A stretch of 55,910 bases of DNA from Sphingopyxis sp. GW247-27LB (GTDB lineage: Bacteria; Pseudomonadota; Alphaproteobacteria; Sphingomonadales; Sphingomonadaceae). The first letter of the stretch is position 1. Every line of letters begins with the position of its first letter. Where the stretch lies: assembly GCF_002277025.1 (NCBI RefSeq), contig NZ_NIWD01000016.1, forward strand, positions 72,566 to 128,475, in the 5' to 3' direction. The translations under genes and the position numbers were made by a program. The notes under the pieces were generated by a model. It saw only the letters and a list, made by a program, of their open reading frames with translations, ran no database searches and had not been told where the DNA came from. Of this stretch, positions 8,290-17,049 are shown one piece after another.

Positions 8290-9553
8290 GCTCTATACGC
8301 GACCGGACCAGCAACAACCCCAGCAGGCTCAGCAGCCCCGCCACCCCCAGATAGAGGCCGACGAAACTCGTCCCGCCCTGGTCGCTCAGCCATTGCGCGG
8401 CGATCGGCGCGCCGGCGCCGCCCAATATGCCGCCGACGTTGAACGCCACCGACGCCCCGGTATAGCGCACCCGCACCGGGAACAGCGCCGGCAGCCACAC
8501 GCCGAGCGGGCCGTAGACCAGCCCCATCACGAACAGCGACGTCGACAGCCCCAGCGCGACGACGGGCCAGGACCCCGACGCCAGCGATGGCCCGAACAGG
8601 AAGCCAATCGCCACCGTCGCCGTGCAGCCCCAGCTCAGCACGCGCTGCGCGCTCGCGGCGTCGCTCCAATAGCCCGCCAGCACGATCCCCACCGCCATGA
8701 ACAGGATCGCGCCGAGCTGGATCAGCAGGAATTGTTCCTTCGGATAGCCGAGCGCGGTCGTCCCGTGCGCGAGCGCGAAGCTGGTCGCGAGATAGAAGAT
8801 CGCGAAGCAGGCGACGACCGCGAAGGTGCCCGCGAGCAGCGCCACGCCATGCTCGCGCAGCACCGCGCCCAGCGGCACACCGACCGGCGGCTCGCGCTCC
8901 ATCGCCTCGGCAAAGGCGGGCGTTTCGTGGATCTTCAGCCGCACCCACAGCCCGAGCCCGACGAGCACCGCCGAGACCAGGAAGGGAATGCGCCATCCCC
9001 AGGCCGCGAACTCGGCATCGCTCAGCCACAGGCCGAGCAGCAGGAACAGCCCGTTCGCCGCGATGAAGCCGACCGGCGCGCCCAATTGCGGCGCCATGCC
9101 GAACCGCCCGCGCCATCCCGGCGGCGCATTCTCGACCGCGAGCAGAGCCGCGCCGCCCCACTCGCCGCCCAGCCCGAACCCCTGCCCGAAGCGCAGGGTG
9201 CACAGCAGCAGCGGCGCGATCCACCCCGCCATCGCATAGGTCGGCAGAAAGGCGATCAGCAGCGTCGATCCCCCCATCAGCATCAGCGAGGCGACGAGCG
9301 TCGACTTGCGCCCGATCCGGTCGCCGAAATGGCCGAAAACGACGGCGCCCACGGGCCGCGCGAAAAAGGCGAGGCCGAAGCTCATGAAGCTGAGCATCAG
9401 CTGCGCCGATTCGGACTCGGACGGAAAGAAGAGCGGCCCGAACACCAGCGCCGCGGCGGTGCCGTAGATATAGAAATCGTAGAATTCGACCGCGGTGCCG
9501 ACGAGGCTCGCGACCAGGATGCGCCGGTGCGCGCGATAGGGTGCCAAATCCAT
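8270..9553 (-). CDS. MFS transporter, metabolite:H+ symporter (MHS) type
   Basis: A 427-residue, 12-segment transporter. The N-terminus (SLVGTAVEFYDFYIYGTAAA) and the loop motif FGDRIGRK are typical of the ShiA/ProP/KgtP-like MHS family, which imports organic acids, osmolytes or aromatic acids with protons. The substrate cannot be read from sequence. The ATG at 9553 is preferred over an upstream in-frame start because AGGGG lies nine bases before it and it gives the usual family N-terminus. The 3' end runs into a palindromic repeat: the final residues SLRGA and the TAG stop are repeat sequence. Confidence 0.88.
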   Translation of the reverse strand: MDLAPYRAHRRILVASLVGTAVEFYDFYIYGTAAALVFGPLFFPSESESAQLMLSFMSFGLAFFARPVGAVVFGHFGDRIGRKSTLVASLMLMGGSTLLIAFLPTYAMAGWIAPLLLCTLRFGQGFGLGGEWGGAALLAVENAPPGWRGRFGMAPQLGAPVGFIAANGLFLLLGLWLSDAEFAAWGWRIPFLVSAVLVGLGLWVRLKIHETPAFAEAMEREPPVGVPLGAVLREHGVALLAGTFAVVACFAIFYLATSFALAHGTTALGYPKEQFLLIQLGAILFMAVGIVLAGYWSDAASAQRVLSWGCTATVAIGFLFGPSLASGSWPVVALGLSTSLFVMGLVYGPLGVWLPALFPVRVRYTGASVAFNVGGILGGAGAPIAAQWLSDQGGTSFVGLYLGVAGLLSLLGLLLVRSRIEPSLRGA

Positions 9554-9673
9554 GGGTGATCGCCCCTTCCCAACTGTTGTCGGCGCCGCTTTGGACGGAT
9601 TGCCCGGCTTCGCGCAAGGCGGAATAGGCGTAGGGTGGGTTTGAGGTGGGAGAAGGGCTTGAGGCAAATGCGA

Positions 9674-10135
9674 TCAGCTATCCCGGTGCTGAGAAGTCGC
9701 CACCGTGTCGAAGCGCGCCTCGCCGATTTCCAAGGCGTGACTCGAAGCGTAGCGATAGACAAGCACCGCAGCGATTGCCGTACCAAGCAAGATCAACCCC
9801 GGAACGATGAACCCCTGGCGACCTCCAGCGTCTCGCCAAAGAAAAAACGCTGCACCGACGCCACAAACGACCACTACAGCCGTACCGCTGCGCGCAGGGC
9901 TTGGGTCCTTATAGGCCTGCTTGTCACGAGGCGCCGTAGCGCACCATGCGATAAATGAAATCCACCATGCCAGTTGAACGTCGTAACGCACATCTTTCAA
10001 TAGATCGACCGACGGCATGCGCGCAGCGATGTAAGAAATGAGTAGCCAAGCACCCGTTATCATCAGGAAAAGACTCTGAGCGACCGGTCTCCAGAACTGC
10101 CTGGTCCGCAAATTCTTCCAAAATGAGACTTTCAT
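9674..10135 (-). CDS. Hypothetical small membrane protein, low GC
   Basis: A 153-residue protein of no family I recognise. Four hydrophobic segments are visible, at about residues 17-36, 54-66, 86-101 and 110-128. The ATG at 10135 follows GGAGAGG at five bases; a start seven codons upstream has a poorer site. Base composition is clearly less GC-rich than the neighbours, with codons such as AAA, ATA and TCT that are rare elsewhere here. This hints at recent acquisition or weak selection. It could be a genus-specific gene. Confidence 0.6.
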   Translation of the reverse strand: MKVSFWKNLRTRQFWRPVAQSLFLMITGAWLLISYIAARMPSVDLLKDVRYDVQLAWWISFIAWCATAPRDKQAYKDPSPARSGTAVVVVCGVGAAFFLWRDAGGRQGFIVPGLILLGTAIAAVLVYRYASSHALEIGEARFDTVATSQHRDS

Positions 10136-10273
10136 TGGCGCCTCTCCCGCGGTCATTCCCCGAACGACAGATGCACCATCTCGTCAACGTCCGCAATCCG
10201 GTCCAAAGTCGCCCACATCCTGCGCCCAACCCCATCATCGTCCCATCGCGCCGCGCTGGACAGCACGGCCGCC

Positions 10274-10288
10274 GTTCCCTAATCGTTC
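10274..10288 (+). promoter_or_regulatory. Putative LexA (SOS) box
   Basis: GTTC, seven bases, GTTC. This exact direct-repeat form is the known alphaproteobacterial LexA operator. It ends four bases before the GTG start of uvrD, a classic SOS gene. The closeness means either a very short 5' leader or a downstream operator that blocks elongation. Confidence 0.7.
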
Positions 10289-10292
10289 GCGC

Positions 10293-12605
10293 GTGAACAG
10301 CCTCCCCGCCTCGCCGCCCGACATCCCGCCGCCGGACCCCTCGGACCCGCCCTATCTGCAAGGATTGAACGGCCCGCAGCGGCAGGCGGTGCTGACGACC
10401 GAGGGGCCGGTGCTGATGCTCGCGGGGGCCGGAACCGGCAAGACCGCGGCGCTGACCGCGCGCCTCGCGCACATCATCGCGACGCGCCGCGCGTGGCCAT
10501 CCGAAATCCTCGCCGTCACCTTCACCAACAAGGCGGCGCGCGAGATGCGCGAGCGCATCGGGCGGATGATCGGCGACGCGGTCGAGGGCATGCCGTGGCT
10601 CGGCACCTTCCACAGCATCGCCGCGAAGATGCTGCGCCGCCATGCCGAACTGGTGGGGCTGCAGAGCAATTTCACCATCCTCGACACCGACGACCAGCTT
10701 CGCGTCCTCAAGCAGCTGATCCAGGCCGAAGGACTCGACGAGAAGCGCTGGCCGGCGCGTCAGCTCGCGGGGCTGATCGACAAGTGGAAAAACCGCGGCC
10801 TCACCCCGCCCGACCTCGATGCGGCGGACAAGGAGGCCTATGCCGACGGCAAGGGGCAGCATTTCTACGCGCTCTATCAGGCGCGACTGAAGACTTTGAA
10901 CGCCTGCGACTTCGGCGACCTGTTGCTCCATATGCTGGTGATATTGAAGACGCACCGCGACGTGCTCGAACACTATCAGCAGCGGTTCAAATATGTCCTC
11001 GTCGACGAATATCAGGACACCAACGCGAGCCAGTATCTCTGGCTCCGGCTACTTGCGCAGGCGCGCAAGAACATCTGCTGCGTCGGCGACGACGACCAGT
11101 CGATCTATTCGTGGCGCGGCGCCGAGGTCGCGAACATCCTGCGCTTCGAAAAGGATTTCCCCGGCGCGACGGTGATCCGCCTCGAACAGAATTACCGCTC
11201 GACCCCGCAGATCCTCGCCGCCGCATCGGCGCTGATCGCGCAGAACTCGGGTCGCCTCGGCAAGACGCTGTGGACCGAGCTCGACGAAGGCGACAAGGTT
11301 CGCGTCGTCGGCGTGTGGGACGGTCCCGAAGAAGCGCGGCGGATCGGCGAGGAACTGGAAAGTCTCCAGCGCAAGCGCGTCTCGCTCGACCACACCGCGA
11401 TCCTCGTCCGCGCGCAGTTCCAGACGCGCGAATTCGAGGACCGTTTCATCGCGATCGGCATGCCCTACCGCATCGTCGGCGGTTTCCGCTTCTACGAGCG
11501 CGCCGAGATCCGCGATGCGCTCGCCTATCTGCGCCTCGTCCAGTCGGCAGCCGACGACCTCGCCTTCGAGCGCATCGTCAACGTCCCGAAGCGCGGGCTC
11601 GGCGACAAGGCGCTCGCGCGGATTCACCAGTTCGCGCGCCACGAGCGCGCGCCGCTGTTCCACGCCGCGGCGCGGATCACCGAGACCGACGAGCTTACAC
11701 CCCAGGCGCGGCGCCAGCTCGCGAACTTCGTCGCGCAGATGCGCGGCTGGCAGGGCAAGGCGAGCGAGTTGCCGCACCCCGAGCTGACCCAGCTCATCCT
11801 CGACGAATCGGGCTATACCGCGATGCTCCAGGCCGACCGCAGCGCCGATGCCGCGGGGCGGCTCGAAAACCTGTCCGAACTCGTCCGCGCGATGGAGGAG
11901 TATGAGTCGCTCGAGGCGTTCCTCGAGCATGTCAGCCTCGTCATGGACCGCGACCAGAACGACGACAGCGAAACCGTCACCATCATGACGATCCATGCCG
12001 CCAAGGGGCTCGAATTCGACCATGTCTTCCTTGCCGGCTGGGAGGACGGGGTCTTCCCGTCGCAGCGGTCGATGGACGAGGGCGGCACCGCGAGCCTCGA
12101 AGAGGAACGCCGCCTCGCCTATGTCGCGATCACGCGGGCGCGGCAGCGCGCGAGCATCTATCACGCGGCGAATCGCCGTATCTATGGCCAGTGGATGAGC
12201 AGCATCCCGAGCCGCTTCATCGCCGAAATCCCGCCCGAGTTCGTCGACAGCGAAAACAGCTTCGGCGGCGGGCAGAGCCTGTGGCGCGCGAACTGGTCGG
12301 CGCAGGGGGATCCCTTCGCGCATGTCGCCGAGCGGAACCCGGCGCGCACGATGACGCGCGGCCCGGCATGGCAACGTGCGGTCGCCGGCTCCTCGACCAT
12401 CACCCGCGCGCCCGCGCCCAGCGAAAAGGCACCCGCCGCCTCGGTCGGCGCCAAGCCGCGTGCCGACCTCGCGATCGGCATGCGCGTGTTCCACGAAAAG
12501 TTCGGTTATGGCGAAATCGTCGATATCGACGGCAACAAGCTGGAGGTCGAGTTCGAGCAGGCGGGCAGCAAGCGCGTACTCGACGGCTTCGTCCGGCTCG
12601 CCTGA
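10293..12605 (+). CDS. uvrD: ATP-dependent DNA helicase UvrD/PcrA
   Basis: A 770-residue superfamily 1A 3'-5' helicase for nucleotide excision and mismatch repair. All core motifs are seen: Walker A AGAGTGKT (44-51), FTNKAAREM, Walker B DEYQDTNAS, GDDDQSIYSWRGA, QNYRSTPQIL, TIHAAKGLEFDHVF and AYVAITRAR. A C-terminal Tudor-like domain (IGMRVFHEKFGYGEIVDIDG onward) is present, as in PcrA/UvrD, where it contacts RNA polymerase. The start is GTG; no clear Shine-Dalgarno is seen because a LexA-type box occupies that position, so a leaderless or near-leaderless mRNA is possible. Confidence 0.95.
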   Translation: MNSLPASPPDIPPPDPSDPPYLQGLNGPQRQAVLTTEGPVLMLAGAGTGKTAALTARLAHIIATRRAWPSEILAVTFTNKAAREMRERIGRMIGDAVEGMPWLGTFHSIAAKMLRRHAELVGLQSNFTILDTDDQLRVLKQLIQAEGLDEKRWPARQLAGLIDKWKNRGLTPPDLDAADKEAYADGKGQHFYALYQARLKTLNACDFGDLLLHMLVILKTHRDVLEHYQQRFKYVLVDEYQDTNASQYLWLRLLAQARKNICCVGDDDQSIYSWRGAEVANILRFEKDFPGATVIRLEQNYRSTPQILAAASALIAQNSGRLGKTLWTELDEGDKVRVVGVWDGPEEARRIGEELESLQRKRVSLDHTAILVRAQFQTREFEDRFIAIGMPYRIVGGFRFYERAEIRDALAYLRLVQSAADDLAFERIVNVPKRGLGDKALARIHQFARHERAPLFHAAARITETDELTPQARRQLANFVAQMRGWQGKASELPHPELTQLILDESGYTAMLQADRSADAAGRLENLSELVRAMEEYESLEAFLEHVSLVMDRDQNDDSETVTIMTIHAAKGLEFDHVFLAGWEDGVFPSQRSMDEGGTASLEEERRLAYVAITRARQRASIYHAANRRIYGQWMSSIPSRFIAEIPPEFVDSENSFGGGQSLWRANWSAQGDPFAHVAERNPARTMTRGPAWQRAVAGSSTITRAPAPSEKAPAASVGAKPRADLAIGMRVFHEKFGYGEIVDIDGNKLEVEFEQAGSKRVLDGFVRLA

Positions 12606-12610
12606 ATCCT

Positions 12611-12639
12611 ATTGTCTACTATATAAGTTATGATATGCC
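12611..12639 (+). promoter_or_regulatory. AT-rich promoter-like element
   Basis: A sharply AT-rich patch (ATTGTCTACTATATAAGTT and on) between uvrD and the DUF4349 gene. It contains TTGTCT followed 16 bases later by TATGCC, a poor sigma-70 fit. The first 19 bases match 15 positions of a patch at 24881, so it may be a shared regulator site rather than a generic promoter. Confidence 0.4.
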
Positions 12640-12679
12640 GTCCCATGCGGCCAACGAGTCGCGTGTTGGGAGAGTCTTC

Positions 12680-13564
12680 ATGAAATCCAAGCTCTTAGCG
12701 GGCGCGATGGCGCTCGCCCTGATCGGCTGCTCGGAACAGCGCGCCGACAATGCGACGTCGAGCGAGGCACCGGCGATGGCCGAGGTCGCCGCCGACGCGG
12801 CGGGCGGCCCCGACGTTGCGGTCACCGCGGCGCCCGGCGTCGCCTTCAACTACGCCTATGCTTTCCGCCTCGACGACCATCGCATCGCGAAGGTGCAGGA
12901 GGAGCATGCCGCCGCCTGCGAGGCGCTCGGCACCGCGCGCTGCCGCATCACCGGCATGACCTATCGGCTGGTCCGCGAGAATGCGGTCGAGGCGCGGCTG
13001 GAATTCAAGCTCGACCCCGCGATCGCGCGCAAGTTCGGCCGCGACGCGCTCGCCAGCGTCGAAAAGGCGGAGGGCGTGCTGGCGGAGGCGCGGATCAGCG
13101 GTGAGGACGTCGGGACGCAGATCAGCGATTCGCAGCGGCGGAGCGCCGACATCGGCGCGGAGATCGGGCGCCTCGAGGCGCGATTGAAGCAGGGCGGCCT
13201 CGGCGACCGCGAGCGCACCGAACTGCAGCAGCAGATCGCATCGCTGCGCGAGCGGCTCGACGGCGAGCGCGATACGCGCCGTTCGGGCGAGGCGATGCTC
13301 GCGACGACACCGATGGCCTTCGATTATGTCGGAACCGGCGGCCTTCCCGGCATCGGCTATGGCAATCCGTTCAGCGATGCGGCGAACATGCTGGTCCGCA
13401 GTGGGAGCCTGCTTCTCTCCTTCGTGCTCGTGGTCGGCGCCGCGGTGCTGCCGTGGGCGCTGCTCTTCGCGCTGCTGCTCTTCCTGTGGCGCACGGGACC
13501 GATGGCGCGGGTGCGCAGCTGGTTCGCAGGCCGCAGCAAGACGCCGACGCCGCCCGCGACATGA
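12680..13564 (+). CDS. DUF4349 lipoprotein
   Basis: A 294-residue protein. The signal peptide ends in a lipobox (ALIGC, Cys at about residue 16), so it is probably lipid-anchored. The middle (about 55-135) is the DUF4349 beta-rich domain, followed by a coiled coil (about 145-200, rich in Glu, Arg, Leu and Gln). A transmembrane helix lies near 235-268, followed by a basic tail. This order matches DUF4349 proteins, whose function is unknown. The ATG is preceded by GGGAGAG. It is followed by a hairpin and then tRNA-Ala on the other strand. Confidence 0.85.
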   Translation: MKSKLLAGAMALALIGCSEQRADNATSSEAPAMAEVAADAAGGPDVAVTAAPGVAFNYAYAFRLDDHRIAKVQEEHAAACEALGTARCRITGMTYRLVRENAVEARLEFKLDPAIARKFGRDALASVEKAEGVLAEARISGEDVGTQISDSQRRSADIGAEIGRLEARLKQGGLGDRERTELQQQIASLRERLDGERDTRRSGEAMLATTPMAFDYVGTGGLPGIGYGNPFSDAANMLVRSGSLLLSFVLVVGAAVLPWALLFALLLFLWRTGPMARVRSWFAGRSKTPTPPAT

Positions 13565-13573
13565 CGACCGCGG

Positions 13574-13599
13574 CCGGGGACGGTGCAATCTGTCCCCGG
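13574..13599 (+). terminator. Possible terminator hairpin
   Basis: An 8-base-pair perfect stem (CCGGGGAC / GTCCCCGG) with a 10-base loop, just after the DUF4349 stop. No run of T follows, so it would be a weak or factor-assisted terminator, separating this transcript from the opposing tRNA gene. Confidence 0.4.
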
Positions 13600-13632
13600 T
13601 CGGCACGCTTCGGCGATGGAGGAGAAGGGTCG

Positions 13633-13708
13633 TGGTGGAGCCGAGGGGAATCGAACCCCTGACCTCTGCAGTGCGATTGCAGCGCTCTCCCATCTGAGCT
13701 ACGGCCCC
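13633..13708 (-). tRNA. tRNA-Ala (anticodon CGC)
   Basis: A full 76-base cloverleaf on the minus strand with encoded CCA. The acceptor stem GGGGCCG pairs with CGGCTCC through one G-U. The anticodon arm is CTGCA-ATCGCAC-TGCAG, giving CGC, which reads the Ala codon GCG, common in this genome. The T arm is CAGGGGTTCGATTCCCCTC-like with the TTCGATT loop. Confidence 0.95.
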
Positions 13709-13803
13709 GCGACCGGCGGCCTCTTAACCAGCCAGCTTGACAGTGGCAACGGCTTTTCTGACCAAAGAGCCGTCCGCCGGACAAAAAGTGGGGGGTGAGA
13801 CAT

Positions 13804-14820
13804 ATGGCGAGGGCCTGGCATCTGCTCAATCGTCCGCAAGGACTGCCGACGACCGACGATTTCGCGCTGCGCGAGCTACCCGACGCGCCGATCGAACGCG
13901 ACCAGCTTCGCGTCCGCAATCGCTGGCTGTCGGTCGATCCCTATATGCGCGGGCGCATGAACGACGCGAAAAGCTATACCGCGAGCTTCCAGCTCGACCA
14001 GCCGATGACCGGCGGCGCGGTCGGCGAGGTGGTCGAAAGCCGGATGGACGGCTTCGCGCCCGGCGACCTGATCCTCCATATGGGCGGCTGGCGCGACGGC
14101 GGCATCATCGGGCTCGACATGTCGCCCTTCAAACTACCCGCCGAGGCGCTGGGTGCGGGGATGCCGCCGCAGACCTTCCTTCACAATATGGGCCTGACCG
14201 GCGGCACCGCCTGGATCGGCCTTTTGCGCATCGCGGCCGCCAAGCCCGGCGATACGGTGTTCGTGTCCGCCGCCGCGGGCGCGGTCGGATCGGCGGTGGT
14301 ACAGATCGCCAAGGCGCGCGAGATGACCGTGATCGGATCGGCGGGCGGCGCCGAAAAATGCGCCTGGGTCAAGGAATTGGGCGCCGATGCTGTGGTCGAT
14401 TACAAGACCGGCCCGGTGCTGGACGGGCTCGGCGACGCGCTTTCCGCGCTCGGCAAGCCGGGGATCGACGTCTATTTCGACAATGTCGGCGGCGAGCATC
14501 TCGACGCGGCCTTCTGGGCCGCCAATGATTTCGCGCGCTTCGCGATCTGCGGCATGATCGACGTCTACAACGACGGCAAGGCGCAGGCGATGAAGCACAT
14601 CATCCGCGCGATTCCCGCACGCATCCGCATGGAAGGTTTCATCTACACCGACCAGTTCTTCGACTGCATGGAGGAATTCTACGCCGACATGGGCGGGCTG
14701 ATCGCCAGCGGCGCGGTGACGATGCGCGAGACGGTGCACGACGGCCTCGAAGCGACGCCCGACGCGTTCCTCGGGCTGTTCGCGGGCACCAATATCGGAA
14801 AGATGCTGGTCCGGTTGTAG
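13804..14820 (+). CDS. NADP-dependent oxidoreductase, CurA / leukotriene B4 12-hydroxydehydrogenase type
   Basis: A 338-residue zinc-independent medium-chain dehydrogenase/reductase. The N-terminal domain has the family segment LSVDPYMRGRMND near residue 36. The NADP-binding Rossmann fold shows SAAAGAVGSAVVQIAKA near residue 155, and FDNVGGEHLDA is typical of the CurA/prostaglandin reductase subfamily. Members reduce the C=C bond of enones. The ATG at 13804 is preferred over an in-frame GTG three codons upstream. The gene diverges from tRNA-Ala and is convergent with rhlE. Confidence 0.9.
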   Translation: MARAWHLLNRPQGLPTTDDFALRELPDAPIERDQLRVRNRWLSVDPYMRGRMNDAKSYTASFQLDQPMTGGAVGEVVESRMDGFAPGDLILHMGGWRDGGIIGLDMSPFKLPAEALGAGMPPQTFLHNMGLTGGTAWIGLLRIAAAKPGDTVFVSAAAGAVGSAVVQIAKAREMTVIGSAGGAEKCAWVKELGADAVVDYKTGPVLDGLGDALSALGKPGIDVYFDNVGGEHLDAAFWAANDFARFAICGMIDVYNDGKAQAMKHIIRAIPARIRMEGFIYTDQFFDCMEEFYADMGGLIASGAVTMRETVHDGLEATPDAFLGLFAGTNIGKMLVRL

Positions 14821-14827
14821 AATATGT

Positions 14828-14857
14828 CCGTCGCCCCCGCGAAGGCGGGGGCGACGG
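14828..14857. terminator. Hairpin between convergent genes
   Basis: A perfect 13-base-pair inverted repeat (CCGTCGCCCCCGC / GCGGGGGCGACGG) with a GAAG loop, followed on the plus strand by ATTTTG. It lies eight bases after the oxidoreductase stop and just after the rhlE stop, so it could end both transcripts. The GCCCCCGCGAAGGCGGGGGC core is also a common sphingomonad intergenic repeat. Confidence 0.65.
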
Positions 14858-14863
14858 ATTTTG

Positions 14864-16222
14864 TCAGCTTCCGAAACCCACCGACAGGAAGTCCGGCATC
14901 GGGCCGTTCCAGCCGTCGTCGGGGCCGTCATCGTCCTGCTGGCGGTGTCTGGCCGGCGCCGGTTTGCGATCGTCGGCCCTCTTCGCGGGCTTCGTCGCCG
15001 CCGGCTTCTCGGCCGCCTCAGCGCGCTTCGGCTTGCCGCGGCCGCCGCGTTCCGACTTCTCGCGGCGCGGCTCGCGCTCTTCGTCCTTCGCAGGCGCGGC
15101 TTCGGCCTTGCCCGCGTCGTGGATCGGAATCGTGTAGCCGGTCAGCTTCTGGATATTGTCGATCGCCTCGTCGTCCGACGGTGTGATCAGCGTGAACGCC
15201 CTGCCCTTGGCGCCCGCGCGGCCGGTGCGGCCGATGCGGTGGACATAGTCGTCGGGATGCCACGGCGCGTCGAAGTTGAAGACGTGGGTGACGCCCTTCA
15301 CGTCGAGCCCGCGCGCCGCGACGTCGGAGGCGACGAGGATGTTGATGTCGCCCTTCTTGAACCGGTCGAGTTCGGCGATGCGGCTCGATTGATCCATGTC
15401 GCCGTGAATCTCGCCCGCGGCGTAGCGCGAACGCTGCAGCGATTTCGCGAGTTCGCGCACCGTCGTCTTGCGGTTGCAGAAGATGATCGCGGTGCTGACG
15501 TCCTCGGCGTCGAGCAGATCGCGCAGCGTCTCGCGCTTGCCGCGCTCGCTGGTCTTGACCAGGAACTGCTCGATATTCTCGTTGCGGCTCGCGGGGCGCG
15601 CAACCTCGATCGTCTTCGGGTTCGACAGGAACTTGTCGGCGAGCTTCTTGATCGGCGGCGGCATCGTCGCCGAGAAGAGCAACGTCTGCCGATTCGCGGG
15701 CAGCTTGGTGCAGATATTCTCGATATCGGGAATGAACCCCATGTCGAGCATCCGGTCGGCCTCGTCGATCACCAGCAGGTTGCAGCCGGTGAGCAATATC
15801 TTGCCGCGCTCGAACAGGTCCATCAGGCGCCCCGGCGTCGCGATGAGCACGTCGACGCCCTTTTCGAGCGCCTTGACCTGATCGCCCATCTGCACGCCGC
15901 CGATCAGCAGCGCCATCGAGAGCTTGTGATACTTGCCGTATTTCTCAAAGTTTTCCGCGACCTGCGCCGCGAGCTCGCGCGTCGGTTCGAGGATCAGCGA
16001 GCGCGGCATGCGTGCCCGCGCGCGTCCATGCGCGAGGATGTCGATCATCGGCAGCACGAAGGAGGCGGTCTTGCCCGTGCCCGTCTGGGCGATGCCGATC
16101 ATGTCGCGCATCATCAGCACGGAGGGGATCGCCCCCGCCTGGATCGGCGTCGGTTCGTCATAGCCCGCTTCGGTGACGGCGCGCAAAAGTTCGTCGGAAA
16201 GGCCGAGGTCGGCAAATTTCAT
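14864..16222 (-). CDS. rhlE: DEAD-box ATP-dependent RNA helicase, RhlE type
   Basis: A 452-residue RNA helicase. Domain 1 has the Q motif (MKFADLGLSDELLRAV to PTPIQ), Walker A AQTGTGKT, PTRELAAQV, TPGRLMD, DEAD and SAT. Domain 2 has IIFCNRKTTVRELA, DVAARGLDVKGV and HRIGRTGRAG. A Lys/Glu/Arg-rich tail from about residue 375 resembles the basic extension of RhlE proteins that bind rRNA or the degradosome. Roles in ribosome maturation and cold growth are inferred from family. It is convergent with the oxidoreductase. Confidence 0.93.
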   Translation of the reverse strand: MKFADLGLSDELLRAVTEAGYDEPTPIQAGAIPSVLMMRDMIGIAQTGTGKTASFVLPMIDILAHGRARARMPRSLILEPTRELAAQVAENFEKYGKYHKLSMALLIGGVQMGDQVKALEKGVDVLIATPGRLMDLFERGKILLTGCNLLVIDEADRMLDMGFIPDIENICTKLPANRQTLLFSATMPPPIKKLADKFLSNPKTIEVARPASRNENIEQFLVKTSERGKRETLRDLLDAEDVSTAIIFCNRKTTVRELAKSLQRSRYAAGEIHGDMDQSSRIAELDRFKKGDINILVASDVAARGLDVKGVTHVFNFDAPWHPDDYVHRIGRTGRAGAKGRAFTLITPSDDEAIDNIQKLTGYTIPIHDAGKAEAAPAKDEEREPRREKSERGGRGKPKRAEAAEKPAATKPAKRADDRKPAPARHRQQDDDGPDDGWNGPMPDFLSVGFGS

Positions 16223-16335
16223 AGGGTCATCATGTCCGGAAAAAACGGGGCAGCACGGCGCCCACGTCAGCCGTTGCTGCCGCGGCCCTTGGGCAAAGCG
16301 CGACGAAAAGTCAAGGAAGGCGGTGAATTACCGCG

Positions 16336-16926
16336 TCAGTCGTCGTCGCGCGGCACCGCCACCATCAGGCGGAACTTGTCGATCTCGCACCGTGCGCCGC
16401 TGCGCGCGTGAATCTCGTCGCGATCCTCGCAAAGCCGCCCGTCCTTATTCCCCTTCATGTAGAAGCCGGCGTAGAAATCGAGCGCCTGGCAGCCGCGGTT
16501 GAGTTGCGCGCGGAGCCGCTGGTTCTGGCGGGTGATCAGGTCGATGCTGTCGCGCTGCACCGCCTGCATCCCCCGAATGTCGCGCATGGCAACGCATTTC
16601 GGGGCCTTCTTCTCCTTCCACACGATCGGCATATCGTCGCGCATCCGTGCTCGCGGCGCCGGGCTGGCGGAAAAATTGGTCAATGGGGTGCGCTTGGCGG
16701 GCACGCGGATGATGATCTGTTCCTCGATGATCACCTGCCAATAGCGAGCGACCGGCGGTTCGAGCGGCGGCGCGACGGCGACGAGCGGCGGGGGCGGCGG
16801 CGCGGGAATATCCGCATCGGCCGCGGGCGCCGCGGCGGCGAGCAGCAGGGCGGTCGCCGTCAACACGCGCGCAATGTCGCGCCTTTCGCGCCGATCCCGA
16901 TAAAGCTGCTCACCCTTGGCTCCCAA
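16336..16926 (-). CDS. Hypothetical exported protein
   Basis: About 196 residues, no family recognised. A hydrophobic stretch (VLTATALLLAAAAPAADA, about residues 21-38) looks like a signal peptide, followed by a Pro-rich linker and a domain with five Cys (CVAM, GCQAL, LCEDRD, RCEID). The longest frame begins at TTG with no clear ribosome-binding site. A GTG at the start of the hydrophobic segment is a more natural signal-peptide start, so the true 5' end is uncertain. It shares a strand with rhlE, with a 113-base gap in which I see no feature. Confidence 0.6.
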   Translation of the reverse strand: MGAKGEQLYRDRRERRDIARVLTATALLLAAAAPAADADIPAPPPPPLVAVAPPLEPPVARYWQVIIEEQIIIRVPAKRTPLTNFSASPAPRARMRDDMPIVWKEKKAPKCVAMRDIRGMQAVQRDSIDLITRQNQRLRAQLNRGCQALDFYAGFYMKGNKDGRLCEDRDEIHARSGARCEIDKFRLMVAVPRDDD

Positions 16927-17049
16927 TGCCGGCTGGACGAAAAGATGCTATTCGTCCATCGCCCCCTTTAACGCCCGCGATTGAACAACAAATGAATTGC
17001 TTTCGGCGCCCGCTGTCAAGCCGGGCGTCACCCATCGGACCCGACGACC

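Noticed and set aside
13633..13708. Integration hotspot at tRNA-Ala
   Set aside because: No integrase, partial tRNA copy or composition shift lies on either side.
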